Of a stretch of DNA of 64,000 nucleotides, positions 42,023 to 51,083 are shown in pieces. The notes under the pieces were generated by a model. That model had not been told where the DNA came from. It was given only the letters and a program-made list of their open reading frames with translations, and made no database searches. Within the stretch, counting starts at the first letter, position 1. Every line of letters begins with the position of its first letter. This DNA comes from CAYGVT01 sp964353355 (GTDB taxonomy: Archaea; Thermoplasmatota; DTKX01; GCA-020343715): the NCBI GenBank assembly GCA_964353355.1, contig CAYGVT010000066.1, forward strand, positions 21,998 through 85,997. Direction: 5' to 3'. The translations under genes were made by a program, and so were the position numbers.

Positions 42023-45000
42023 TCAGCCCTTCGGCGCGGGTCCCTTGGTCAGGTCGGCCTGCTTCCTCGCGGCCGCGTCCTCGGGGGGCGCGTCGTCGGG
42101 CTTCGCGGGGTCGCGGAACCGCATGAGGACGACGGCCTCCTCGGCCCAGGTGATCCTGTCGCCGAGCTTGAGGGAGGACACGGCCTTGGGCTCCTCCTTG
42201 CCCCTCGGCGGCACGAGGACGCCCAGGGGGGTACCGGGCTCCGTGAACCGGTCCTCGAGGAGGGCCTGGCCCACCTGCCGCCCGTCGGGGAGGCTCGCGC
42301 AGCTCGTGACGTGGCCCACGACCTGGCCCTGGCGGTTGGCGACGGGCGAGCCGGGCTTGACGACGGGTATGCCGCGCTTGCCCATGCGGAACCTGGCCAG
42401 CCGCATCGTGCGCTTGGGGTCCCTCTCGGCCATGGGGCCGCGCCCGACGAAGAATGGCTTGTGGAACCGCACGAACTGCGGGTAGCCCGCCTCGATGGGG
42501 TTGATGCCGTGCTCGCCCGCGAGCTCGTGGCCGTAGAGCGGGTAGCCTGCCTCGGTCCTCGTCGAGTCGCGCGCGCCCAGGCCCGCGACCACGAGGCCGT
42601 GGGGCCTCCCGGCCTTGAGCAGGGACTCCCACAGCTGCGGCGCGTCGGACGGGTGGACGAACAGCTCGAAGCCCACCGGCTCGCCGGTGTAGCCGGTCCT
42701 GGCGATGATGACGTCAACGCCTGCTACCGCGCCCTGGCACAGGTTGGTGCGGCGCAGCGAGGTCACCCTCTGGGCCAGAGACGCGTCCTGGACGCACTCG
42801 AGCAGGACCTTGGTCGAGACCGGGCCCTGGATGCTGATGTCGACGCGCTGGTCGCGGCCTGCCTTCGGGTCCTTGAGGTTGCGCAGCTCGAACGAGTCGC
42901 AGTCGATCTCGACCCATGGGCGGCCGCCGTCGATGACGTACTGCTTCGAGATGACCGCCTGGAGCCAGTCCCAGTCCTTCTCGGCGTTGGCCGCGTTGAC
43001 CACGACCATGAAGTTGTCAGGGGCGCGCCGGTAGATCCACAGGTCGTCGATGGCGCCACCGTCGGGGCCGAGCAGGATGCCGTAGGAGGACTCGCCCGGG
43101 TGCAGGCGCGGCACGAACGGCGTCGTGACCAAGTCGAGGAACCGCTCGGCGCCCTCGCCCCTGACCTCGAACACGCCCATGTGGGAAACGTCGAACAGCA
43201 CGCCCGTCGTGCGGCACGCCTGGTGCTCCTCCGATATCTTGGTGTACCACACCGGCATCAGCCAGCCCGCGAAGGGCACGATGGTCTTGGTGCGCTCCTT
43301 GTGCCACTCGTAGAGGCACGTCTTGCGCGGCTCGACACCGGGGTCCCTCCAGGACCACCGCTTCTTGTCGGACTCGGGCCTGAGCATGCCGCACACGACG
43401 CCCTGGCCGATGAAGTACGGCTTCTGGGGCGTGACCATGCCCGCCGGGGCGTTGAGCACGTTGTCGCCCTCCGGCTCGAGCATCTCACCGCGCACCGGCG
43501 ACGCGCCCGTCCCCAGCAGCGCCTCCCAGACGACCTGCGCGTCCTCGACGCGGCAGACGACCTCGAAGCCGTCCGAACCGCCCCAGGTAGACCTGTTGAC
43601 GAGGGCCTTGCCCTTGCCCACCTCGACCTCGGCCGCCTGGCCCAGGTTGAGGCCCTTCGGGCCGGTGAGCCTGCCCATGGCCTTGATGGCACCCTTGCCC
43701 TTGAGGGCCATGAGCGCGACCTTGCGAGCCGCGGGGTGGCTGAGGTCCTCGACCACGACCGGACCGTCGACCTTGCGGAGCAGGTCCTCGCCGTCGATGA
43801 GCGTGTAGCCGTCGGACACGTACCGCAGGTGTCCCACGAGGCGGTCGTGGCGGCCCCTGTGCGCGATGAGGAGGTACCGGTCCTCGCCGGCCCCCGTCGG
43901 GGGTTCCCGGACGACGACCACGTCGTCGATGACGCGGCCGTCCTTGTCGAGCACGTATGCGCGGGCGGACTGGTGCGGCTTGAGCCTCCAGACGTCGGCC
44001 GTAACCACACCCTGCACGAACATCCGCGCTCGCTCGCCGGTGACGCGGCACACGCCATGGGCCGTCGCGTCGACCGCCTGCACGCTCTCGCCCTTGACGG
44101 GCCGGCCCTGGAACAGCGGCATCGCCTCGCCCGTGTCCTGGCCGGGGATGCGGAAGTAGTGCGGGTAGCCAGAGATGATCTGGTCGGGCCTCAGCACGCC
44201 CGTGTCCCGCATGAGCTGCTCGACCTCGCGCTTGGTCTGCTCGAACATCATCACGTCGACCTTCGCGCGGCCGCGCGGCTTCCGCGCGCCGTGGTAGTGG
44301 TAGACGTGCATGCCCTTGAGCACGCGCGCGATGATGCGCCCGAGCCGGCGGAAGTCGTCGGGGCCCCAGCCAAGCTGGGTCATCCAGGTCGTTCCCAGGC
44401 GGATGGCCGTCGGGTGGACGGCGCTGTCGTCGCCGGCCTTGGTGTTCTTGTTGAGCGTGATGCCGCACATGTCCAGGATGCGGGACACTATCTCGCCCCT
44501 CGCCGTCTCGCCCGTGATGGTCGGCACGCGGTTGAGGTCGACCATCACGTAGTGGCAGTCCGTGCCACCGTAGGCCAGGGGGACGCCCTCGGCCTCGAGC
44601 GTCTCGCCGAGGACGCGCGCGTTCTCCTTGACGGCGCGCTGCATGAGGCGGAACGCCTCGGTCTTGGCGATGCCGAAGCACACTGCCTTGCCCGCGATGG
44701 CGTTGATGTGCGGACCGCCCTGCTCGCCGGGGAAGACCGCGAAGTCGAGCCGCTTGCCGAGCTCGGGGTCCGTCGACATGATGACCGCGCCGCGGGGGCC
44801 GCACATGGTCTTGTGGGTGGTGAACGTGATGACGTCGGCGATGCCCACCGGCGTGGGGAACTCCCCGGCCGCTACCAGGCCAGCGGGGTGCGCGATGTCG
44901 GCCAGCAGGTGGGCCCCGACGTCGGACGCGATGTCCTTGAAGGCCTTCCAGTCGATGGTGCGCGGGTAGGCCGAGTAGCCCGCGATGAGGAGCCTGGGCC

Positions 45001-45628
45001 TGGCCTTGCGTGCGGCCACCTCGATGAGGTCGTAGTTGAGGATGCCCGTCGCGGGGTCGACGGTGTAGGGCGCGACGTGGTGGTACCGTCCCGACCTGTT
45101 CACGGGGGAGCCGTGCGTGAGGTGGCCGCCCGAGTCCAGCGCCATGCCCATCGTGGTCTCGCCGGGGCTCACGAGGGCCATGTACACCGCGTTGTTGGCG
45201 GCCGCGCCCGAGAGCGGCTGGACGTTGACGAAGATGTCCTCGGCCTTGACCGCCTTGGTCGCGAAGGCCTCGGCGCACCGGCGCTGGGCCAGCGTCTCAA
45301 TGAAGTTGATGTAGTCGCAGCCCTTGTAGTACCGGCGGTCTGTGTAGCGCCGGTGGTAGGCGAGCTGGTGGTCGAAGTCCATGAGCCTTCCGGTGTCCCA
45401 GAGGGACATGCGCAGCGACGGCAGGCCCTCGGCGTAGAGGTTCGTGAAGGTGCTCGCGACCGCGTCATGGACGGACCTGGGGCAGATGCTCTCCGATGCG
45501 ATGAGGATGACCTTGCGCCGCTGGCGCTCGTCCTCGAGCCTCACGAGCTGCGCCACGGCCGGGTCGACCGCGTCGTTCAACGGGAGCTCCAGGTACGACT
45601 TGTAGGAACGTGGGGGTTGTGAGTCCAT
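42023..45628 (-). CDS. Fusion: serine hydroxymethyltransferase - GcvT-like domain - aminomethyltransferase (GcvT)
   Basis: 1201 residues. Residues 1-475 are a complete SHMT with PLP-binding Lys273 in TTHKTMCGPRGAVI and IASESICP near 43. Residues about 500-745 form a GcvT/YgfZ-like module (RMFVQGVVTADVWRLKPHQS, VLDKDGRVIDDVVVVR). Residues about 766-1170 are a full GcvT (FAGWLMPVWY, VSHMGVFEVRG, ARTGYTGEPVGFEL, GARDSTRTEAGYPLYGHEL). One chain could move a C1 unit from glycine via the H protein to tetrahydrofolate and on to serine. Divergent from the FolC-type gene, 156 bases away. No frameshift or stop interrupts the joins. Confidence 0.93.
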   Translation of the reverse strand: MDSQPPRSYKSYLELPLNDAVDPAVAQLVRLEDERQRRKVILIASESICPRSVHDAVASTFTNLYAEGLPSLRMSLWDTGRLMDFDHQLAYHRRYTDRRYYKGCDYINFIETLAQRRCAEAFATKAVKAEDIFVNVQPLSGAAANNAVYMALVSPGETTMGMALDSGGHLTHGSPVNRSGRYHHVAPYTVDPATGILNYDLIEVAARKARPRLLIAGYSAYPRTIDWKAFKDIASDVGAHLLADIAHPAGLVAAGEFPTPVGIADVITFTTHKTMCGPRGAVIMSTDPELGKRLDFAVFPGEQGGPHINAIAGKAVCFGIAKTEAFRLMQRAVKENARVLGETLEAEGVPLAYGGTDCHYVMVDLNRVPTITGETARGEIVSRILDMCGITLNKNTKAGDDSAVHPTAIRLGTTWMTQLGWGPDDFRRLGRIIARVLKGMHVYHYHGARKPRGRAKVDVMMFEQTKREVEQLMRDTGVLRPDQIISGYPHYFRIPGQDTGEAMPLFQGRPVKGESVQAVDATAHGVCRVTGERARMFVQGVVTADVWRLKPHQSARAYVLDKDGRVIDDVVVVREPPTGAGEDRYLLIAHRGRHDRLVGHLRYVSDGYTLIDGEDLLRKVDGPVVVEDLSHPAARKVALMALKGKGAIKAMGRLTGPKGLNLGQAAEVEVGKGKALVNRSTWGGSDGFEVVCRVEDAQVVWEALLGTGASPVRGEMLEPEGDNVLNAPAGMVTPQKPYFIGQGVVCGMLRPESDKKRWSWRDPGVEPRKTCLYEWHKERTKTIVPFAGWLMPVWYTKISEEHQACRTTGVLFDVSHMGVFEVRGEGAERFLDLVTTPFVPRLHPGESSYGILLGPDGGAIDDLWIYRRAPDNFMVVVNAANAEKDWDWLQAVISKQYVIDGGRPWVEIDCDSFELRNLKDPKAGRDQRVDISIQGPVSTKVLLECVQDASLAQRVTSLRRTNLCQGAVAGVDVIIARTGYTGEPVGFELFVHPSDAPQLWESLLKAGRPHGLVVAGLGARDSTRTEAGYPLYGHELAGEHGINPIEAGYPQFVRFHKPFFVGRGPMAERDPKRTMRLARFRMGKRGIPVVKPGSPVANRQGQVVGHVTSCASLPDGRQVGQALLEDRFTEPGTPLGVLVPPRGKEEPKAVSSLKLGDRITWAEEAVVLMRFRDPAKPDDAPPEDAAARKQADLTKGPAPKG

Positions 45629-45783
45629 CGGGACCGCCCTCTTGGGCTATCCAGTCATTCCGGCTGGACGGCCTGGCATCCACGGAATCCCACGCCCGCC
45701 CATAAAGGTTTGCCTGAGGCGACAGAAAGCCTCATGAGCGCATTGCGCCATGCCCCGGGAAGGCCGCCCTGGGGGCCCGCGTC

Positions 45784-47190
45784 GTGGCAGTTGGACGGAC
45801 ACAGTACCTCCGGGCGATGGACCGCATCTACGACCTGCCCCGGTTCCTCGTCGGCCGGTCGGAGGTCCACCGCCCCACGACCGAGGAGAGGCTCGAGCGC
45901 ATCGAGGTGACCCGCCGGTTCCTCGACGAGGCCTGCCCCGGCTGGCGCGGCATCAGGGTCGCCCATGTGGGCGGCACCTCCGGCAAGGGCTCGACCGCCT
46001 GGATGCTCGCGGCCATGCTCTCGCGGCGCCACCGCACGGGTCTCGTGACATCTCCGCACCTGTTCGACATGCGCGAGCGCATCCGCGTCGACATGGAGCC
46101 CATATCGAGGGAGGACCTGGTGCGCGTGTTCGAGGGGACGGTGGTGCCCGTGGCGGAGCGCCTCTGCCGCGACGACCCCAGGTTCGCGCTGCGGTTCCCC
46201 GAGGTCATCCTGGCCACCGCGTTCGCCCGCTTCCTGGAGGTCGGCTGCGAGTGGGCAGTCGTCGAGGTCGTGGTCGGGGGGCGGTACGACCAGTCCAACG
46301 TCGTGCGCCCCGCGGCCTCGCTCGTGACGAACGTGAGCCGCGACCACGTGCACCAGCTCGGCGGCCGCATCGAGCAGATTGCGTTCCACAAGGCCGGCAT
46401 CGCCAAGCCCGGCGTCCCCCTGTACACCTCCGAGACCAAGGCCACGGTCATGCGCGTGCTGCGGGAGGAGGCCGGGCGGGTGGGCGCGCCCCTCGTCCAG
46501 GTCGCGCCCGAACGGGCCCATGGGCGCGCCATGCGGTTCAGGGGACGCGAGTGGGAGCTCGGCATGAGGGGCGGCCACCAGCGCTTCAACGCCGCGCTCG
46601 CGCTCGCGGTCGCGCTCGACGTCGCGCGCGTCCCCGCGGCCGACTGTGCCTCGGCGCTCGCCTCCGCGCGCATGCCCGGCAGGTTCGACGAGGTCGCCCC
46701 CCGCGTGTTCGCGGACATCGCGCACAACCCGGCCAAGGTGCGCGCGATGGCCGAGACCGCGCAGGAGGAGCTCGCCGGCCGGCGCGCGGTCCTCGTGGTG
46801 GGCATGGCGCGCCGCAAGGAGCACGAGGCGATGCTGCGGCCCCTTGTACCCCTCGCGGACAGCATCGTGTTCACGCGCGCCCGGTACAGGGGTGCGGACC
46901 CCAGGCGCCTGCGGAGGCTGTGGGTCGGTATGGGCGGCGACCCGTGCCGCGCGTCTGTCGAGCCGGACGCGCACAAGGCGTTCGCCAGGGCGAGGAGGCT
47001 CGCGGGGAGGGACGGCGTCGTGGTGGTGACGGGTTCGACCTTCGTCGTGGACGAGGCGCTCAACCCCGAGGCATGGCTCATGCGGGCCAACGCGGAGTAC
47101 ATGCCGCCCGGCAAGGGCCAGGGGGGCGGGCGGGCGCGCCGCCCCGCGAGGCGCGGTCGAGAGGCGACCCCCGCGGCACGGCTCCGGTGA
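45784..47190 (+). CDS. folC: FolC-type Mur ligase (folylpolyglutamate / dihydrofolate synthase family)
   Basis: 468 residues from GTG at 45784 (ATG 45817 is possible). ATP-dependent ligase with P-loop GGTSGKGSTAWM near residues 63-74, the SPHLFDMRERIRVD motif typical of FolC near 102, and VEVVVGGRYDQSNVV in the middle domain. Adds glutamate to a folate or pterin carrier. Lying head to head with the SHMT-GcvT gene, it supports use of a polyglutamylated folate for C1 transfer. Use of another pterin is possible. C-terminal 40 residues are Arg/Gly-rich. Confidence 0.86.
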   Translation: MAVGRTQYLRAMDRIYDLPRFLVGRSEVHRPTTEERLERIEVTRRFLDEACPGWRGIRVAHVGGTSGKGSTAWMLAAMLSRRHRTGLVTSPHLFDMRERIRVDMEPISREDLVRVFEGTVVPVAERLCRDDPRFALRFPEVILATAFARFLEVGCEWAVVEVVVGGRYDQSNVVRPAASLVTNVSRDHVHQLGGRIEQIAFHKAGIAKPGVPLYTSETKATVMRVLREEAGRVGAPLVQVAPERAHGRAMRFRGREWELGMRGGHQRFNAALALAVALDVARVPAADCASALASARMPGRFDEVAPRVFADIAHNPAKVRAMAETAQEELAGRRAVLVVGMARRKEHEAMLRPLVPLADSIVFTRARYRGADPRRLRRLWVGMGGDPCRASVEPDAHKAFARARRLAGRDGVVVVTGSTFVVDEALNPEAWLMRANAEYMPPGKGQGGGRARRPARRGREATPAARLR

Positions 47191-47297
47191 GCGGGCCCTC
47201 GGCGTGCTGGGAGTCGCTCCCTGAGGATGCCGTCCGGCTCAAGCTGTCGCCATCGGGAAGGGGCCGGGACGACCGACCGGGGGCGGGGGCCTCTGCG

Positions 47298-47666
47298 TCA
47301 GAGGTACTCCTTGAGCTTGCGCTCGAGCTCGCCCTTGGGCTTGACGCCGACGATGGAGTCCACGTGCTCGCCGTTCTTGATGACGAGCAGCGTCGGGATG
47401 CCCATGATGCCGAACTCCATGGCGAGCTCCTGCTGGTCGTCGGTGTTGAGCGTGCCGAAGGTTATCTTGCCCTTGTAGGCCTCGTGCAGCTGCTCGACGA
47501 TGGGGGTGAGGGCCTTGCACGGCACGCACCACGGCGCCCAGCAGTCGATGACGAGCAGCTGGAACCGGGAGGAGGCCTCCTTGATGGTGTCCGCGGTGAT
47601 CTCGACTGGCAGCGGTGGCGCCGTCCCCGGCGGAACGGCGGACAGGGGCTGGTTCCGGAACTCCAC
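47298..47666 (-). CDS. trxA: Thioredoxin
   Basis: 122 residues from GTG with GAGGGAGGACT ahead. Thioredoxin fold with active site WAPWCVPCK near residues 42-50, cis-Pro loop GIPTLL near 91 and C-terminal KGELERKL. An N-terminal extension of about 20 residues (Pro-rich) lacks a signal peptide. Reduces protein disulfides. The open frame continues further upstream without coding character. Confidence 0.92.
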   Translation of the reverse strand: MEFRNQPLSAVPPGTAPPLPVEITADTIKEASSRFQLLVIDCWAPWCVPCKALTPIVEQLHEAYKGKITFGTLNTDDQQELAMEFGIMGIPTLLVIKNGEHVDSIVGVKPKGELERKLKEYL

Positions 47667-47832
47667 AGTCCTCCCTCTCCGACTGTTTCGCGTAGGGCGT
47701 CGCCCGGATAAGAACCTTACCAGCCGCCCCCCGCTCCCTCCCGCCCCCTCCCCGCCCAGGTCGCCCCGCGCCAGGGTCGCGCGCGCGCAACCTTTTTCAA
47801 CGTGGTCGCACGTAGAGGGCCCCTTGACCTGT

Positions 47833-48759
47833 ATGAGGAACTTCCTGGTTGTCGTGTGCGCCGCGGCGCTGCTTTGCGTGTCTACCGCGGGCTGCTTGGA
47901 GGTGCGCGACCGCCCCGAGGAGGGCGACTTCGCCATCCACCTCGAGACGCCGCCCGTGCTGGTGTACCTTGGCCGGAGCGGGAACCTCACGGGCCCCGCG
48001 GCGGAGCTGGACACCGAGATGGAGGGCGACGTGGCCTACTCGTGGGACGTGGGCGCCGACGGTCGCATCGACTACACGTACCGGGAGGCGCGCGTCGAGA
48101 ACGCGAGCATCGGCGTGCAGCTCGCCAACTACATCCTGGGCTTCCACGACGAGTCGCGCAACACCACGATGCTCCTCGCCTTCTCGCCGGACGCCTCGAC
48201 GGCGGCCGCGACCGTCGCCGACGTGCGGTTCTCCAAGGAGGGGGCATCCGCGACCGCCTCGTACAGGACGCCGCTGGAGGTCGTGGGCCTCGGGAACCTC
48301 TCGCTCTCGGACATGGGCATCTTCGGGGCGGTCCTCGGCACCCTTGACCAGTTCCCTGCGGAGCTCGCGCTCAACGTGACGCTCCCCGCCCCCGCCAACG
48401 GCTCGGTCGAGTACGTCGCCGCCTTCCGCCCCTGGTCGGTCTACTTCCCCGAGGGGACGGTGCAATCCGTTTCCCTTGCCATCAACGCGGGCGAAACCCA
48501 CAGGGTGTCGTTCGGTACCGACGGGCAGCTGCGGCTCACCATCTGGGATGCCTCGGGGGAGGCCCTCTTCGAGGGCCTCGCGTCGGACGCGCCCGGCGAC
48601 CGCCACGTGGAGGTCACGGCCTTCGACTGGCAGGGACGCATCGGCGAGGAGGAGACGCCGGGCCCCGCGGCGGCCATGGCCGCCGGGGCGCTGCTCGCTG
48701 TCTCGTGCGTGGCGGCGCTGCGCCGCCGCACCGCCCTCAACCGCCGGCCGCCTGGGTGA
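47833..48759 (+). CDS. Putative lipoprotein with C-terminal membrane helix
   Basis: 308 residues. N-terminal signal with a lipobox-like STAGC at about 16-20, so lipid anchoring of Cys20 is likely. A beta-rich ectodomain with N-x-S/T sites follows, then a C-terminal hydrophobic helix starting near ETPGPAAAMAAGALLAVSC with an Arg cluster behind it. The PGP-helix-Arg pattern resembles archaeal C-terminal sorting tails. It ends inside the last 23 bases of the convergent protease gene. Function unknown. Confidence 0.68.
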   Translation: MRNFLVVVCAAALLCVSTAGCLEVRDRPEEGDFAIHLETPPVLVYLGRSGNLTGPAAELDTEMEGDVAYSWDVGADGRIDYTYREARVENASIGVQLANYILGFHDESRNTTMLLAFSPDASTAAATVADVRFSKEGASATASYRTPLEVVGLGNLSLSDMGIFGAVLGTLDQFPAELALNVTLPAPANGSVEYVAAFRPWSVYFPEGTVQSVSLAINAGETHRVSFGTDGQLRLTIWDASGEALFEGLASDAPGDRHVEVTAFDWQGRIGEEETPGPAAAMAAGALLAVSCVAALRRRTALNRRPPG

Positions 48760-50983
48760 CGAGCAGGTCGATGGTGGTGGACTCGCGACGGCTCCAGTCG
48801 GGGCCGTACACCATCTCGATGACGAGCTCGGAGTGCGCGCCCACGTCGCCCACCGGGTCGATGGTGACGCTCTTGACCTGGTCGTAGCCCGGCGGGAGGA
48901 CGAGCTCGTCCTCCTTCTCCACGATGGTGAAGTCGGGACCGTCGACCGTGTAGGTGAAGCGGACCGTCACGTCCACGGTGCTCCTCGACAGCAGCTGGAA
49001 GGCGACCGCGCGCTGCTCCCCCGACCTGAAGGTCACGTTCTCGTACTGGGGGAAGAGCGCCACGTCGTAGATGGGGTTGACGATGTCGAACGCGACGGGC
49101 AGCACGATGGTCATGTTGGTGCCCTCTGGCTCGAACGAGAGGTCCGCCTGCAGCCCGGACGCCAGGGGCGTGCCGGGCGCCGCGTAGAGCCACAGCCGCA
49201 GGTTCACGGTCCCGTTGTCGGTGAGCGCGACCTCGCCCAGGGACCCCATGGACCGGACGTCGTCGACGGTGACGTTCGCGACGCTCCCGTTGGTGAGCAG
49301 TCCCTCGGCACCGCCCGGGACCGAGAGCCCGAGGAGGAAGCGCGTCTCCTCGCCCCTGGCGCCGTGCACGTGGCTCTTGAGCCTGAGGGGCACCTCGACC
49401 ACGCGGTCGATGGCCAGCAGCGTGTTCGCAGGGACCTCGCGCGGCTCGATCCAGCCCACCGTCGCCGTGAACTTGGCGTAGACCAGGACGTCCTGGTCCT
49501 TGTCGTTGGCGTACCTGATCTCGACCGTGAACGTCTCCCGCAGCCCCAGGTCGGAGCCGTTGGGCGCCGCGACCGAGACGTTGAGGCGCGTTAGGAAGGA
49601 TTCGCTTTTGGACTTCAGCACCTCGATGCGACCCCGGTCCGGGCCCGTGGACCTCAACTTGGCCCCGAAAGTCACGTTCCACCCGTGGTCCTCCTGCAGC
49701 TCTATCCTGGCCGTGAACCGCGTGTTGCCGGTGTTGTTGAGGACCATCGTCACGTTGGCCCAGCCGTCCGGGGCCACGTTCACGTCTCCGGGCTCGACGT
49801 GGACCTCCATGTCAGGGTGGAGCGGAGAGGGCGCCATGGGCACGGGCACGAAGCAGACGGCGAGGAGGATGAACGCCACCGTGCCCACCATGACCCTCGA
49901 CACGGGCAGCGGCGACACGTCGTTGAGCGGGGGCGGGTGCGCGACCGAGACGAAGAACACGATGAGCACCAGGTAGATGATCCAGCCCCAGTAGCCCGTG
50001 AGGAGCGAGACCAGCACCACGGCCGCGATGGTCACGTAGCCCATCAGCCTCGCGCGGTCGCCCAGCAGCGCGCGCGCGATGTGGCCGCCGTCGAGCTGGC
50101 CCACAGGGAGCAGGTTGAGGAAGGTGACGAGGAAGCCCACCCAGCCCGCGAAGGCGGTGGGGTGGATGAGCACGTCCTCGGGCGTGGGGACGAGCGCGCT
50201 CATGACCTGGTAGATGAGGGGGGTGCCCAGGATGACGTAGACGGACGCGTCGTCGCCCGTGGGATGGGGGTCCCAAGCGCTCAGTTGGAGGCCCAGGATG
50301 GTGACGAAGATGGCGACGACGAAGCCCGTGATGGGCCCCGCGAAGCCGATGTCGATGAGCGCGCGCTTGGAGGGTATGGGCTCCCGCAGCGAGATGGCCG
50401 CCCCGAAGGTGCCCAGGATGGGCGGGGCCGGGAGGAAGAACGGCAGGCTCGCGGCCACGTGGTGGTGCCGCGCCATGAGGAAGTGGCCCATCTCGTGGAC
50501 GCTCAGCACGAGCATGAGCGGCGCCGCGAAGTAGACCGCGCCCTTCCACGCGGACTCCCAGGTCACGAGGCCGATGCTCTCGTACGACGACACGAACGTC
50601 ATGCCCGCGAAGATGGTCGTGAAGATGGTGGCGACGAGGAGGACGATGTTGACCCAGATGCTCCTGAACTTGCGCTTCGGCAGGCGGCTGACGTAGACGA
50701 TGAGCCCCTCGCGCTCCCGGAGGAGCATCGGGATGTAGCCCGCGTCCATCATCTCGCGGCGCAGCTCGTCGAACTCCTCCTCGAGCGTGAGCATGTTGAC
50801 CTGCACGAAGTAGGCGAAGGCCTCCTGGTCGTACCGGACGTCGGTGACCTGGAACCTGTGCTCCACGAGCGCGCGGACGCGCTCGACCTCGTGCTTGAGG
50901 TCCTCGGGGGAGGGGGCCGTCACTGGGGGGGGCATGAACCTCCCCATGTCCGGGGGGGGCCCGCCTGCATATGGGCCTGACAA
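48737..50983 (-). CDS. M50 site-2 protease with large C-terminal extracytoplasmic domain
   Basis: 748 residues from TTG preceded by GGAGGCTGAGGC. Zinc motif HEMGH at 163-167 in a membrane helix, and the second site NLLPVGQLDGGH near 288-299, the S2P signature. At least six transmembrane helices to about residue 390, then an unusual long beta-rich tail (about 395-748) with CARDB/NPCBM-like repeats (ANVTMVLNNTGNTRFTARIE and on) outside. S2P enzymes cut membrane-bound regulators; the tail may select substrates. The gene end overlaps the convergent lipoprotein gene by 23 bases. Confidence 0.88.
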   Translation of the reverse strand: MSGPYAGGPPPDMGRFMPPPVTAPSPEDLKHEVERVRALVEHRFQVTDVRYDQEAFAYFVQVNMLTLEEEFDELRREMMDAGYIPMLLREREGLIVYVSRLPKRKFRSIWVNIVLLVATIFTTIFAGMTFVSSYESIGLVTWESAWKGAVYFAAPLMLVLSVHEMGHFLMARHHHVAASLPFFLPAPPILGTFGAAISLREPIPSKRALIDIGFAGPITGFVVAIFVTILGLQLSAWDPHPTGDDASVYVILGTPLIYQVMSALVPTPEDVLIHPTAFAGWVGFLVTFLNLLPVGQLDGGHIARALLGDRARLMGYVTIAAVVLVSLLTGYWGWIIYLVLIVFFVSVAHPPPLNDVSPLPVSRVMVGTVAFILLAVCFVPVPMAPSPLHPDMEVHVEPGDVNVAPDGWANVTMVLNNTGNTRFTARIELQEDHGWNVTFGAKLRSTGPDRGRIEVLKSKSESFLTRLNVSVAAPNGSDLGLRETFTVEIRYANDKDQDVLVYAKFTATVGWIEPREVPANTLLAIDRVVEVPLRLKSHVHGARGEETRFLLGLSVPGGAEGLLTNGSVANVTVDDVRSMGSLGEVALTDNGTVNLRLWLYAAPGTPLASGLQADLSFEPEGTNMTIVLPVAFDIVNPIYDVALFPQYENVTFRSGEQRAVAFQLLSRSTVDVTVRFTYTVDGPDFTIVEKEDELVLPPGYDQVKSVTIDPVGDVGAHSELVIEMVYGPDWSRRESTTIDLLVTQAAGG

Positions 50984-51083
50984 GCCTCAGCCTCCATCCT
51001 CGCCTGCTGGTCGATTGGGATTGACATGCCAGGTCGGATATTTCAATCTTGGCCCATCCCGGTCAGCGCCCCTGGCCCTGGGG

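Noticed and set aside
41222..45622. Long plus-strand open frame opposite the SHMT-GcvT fusion
   Set aside because: Opposite-strand shadow of the fusion gene; no start signal and no recognised domain, whereas the minus frame matches SHMT and GcvT throughout.
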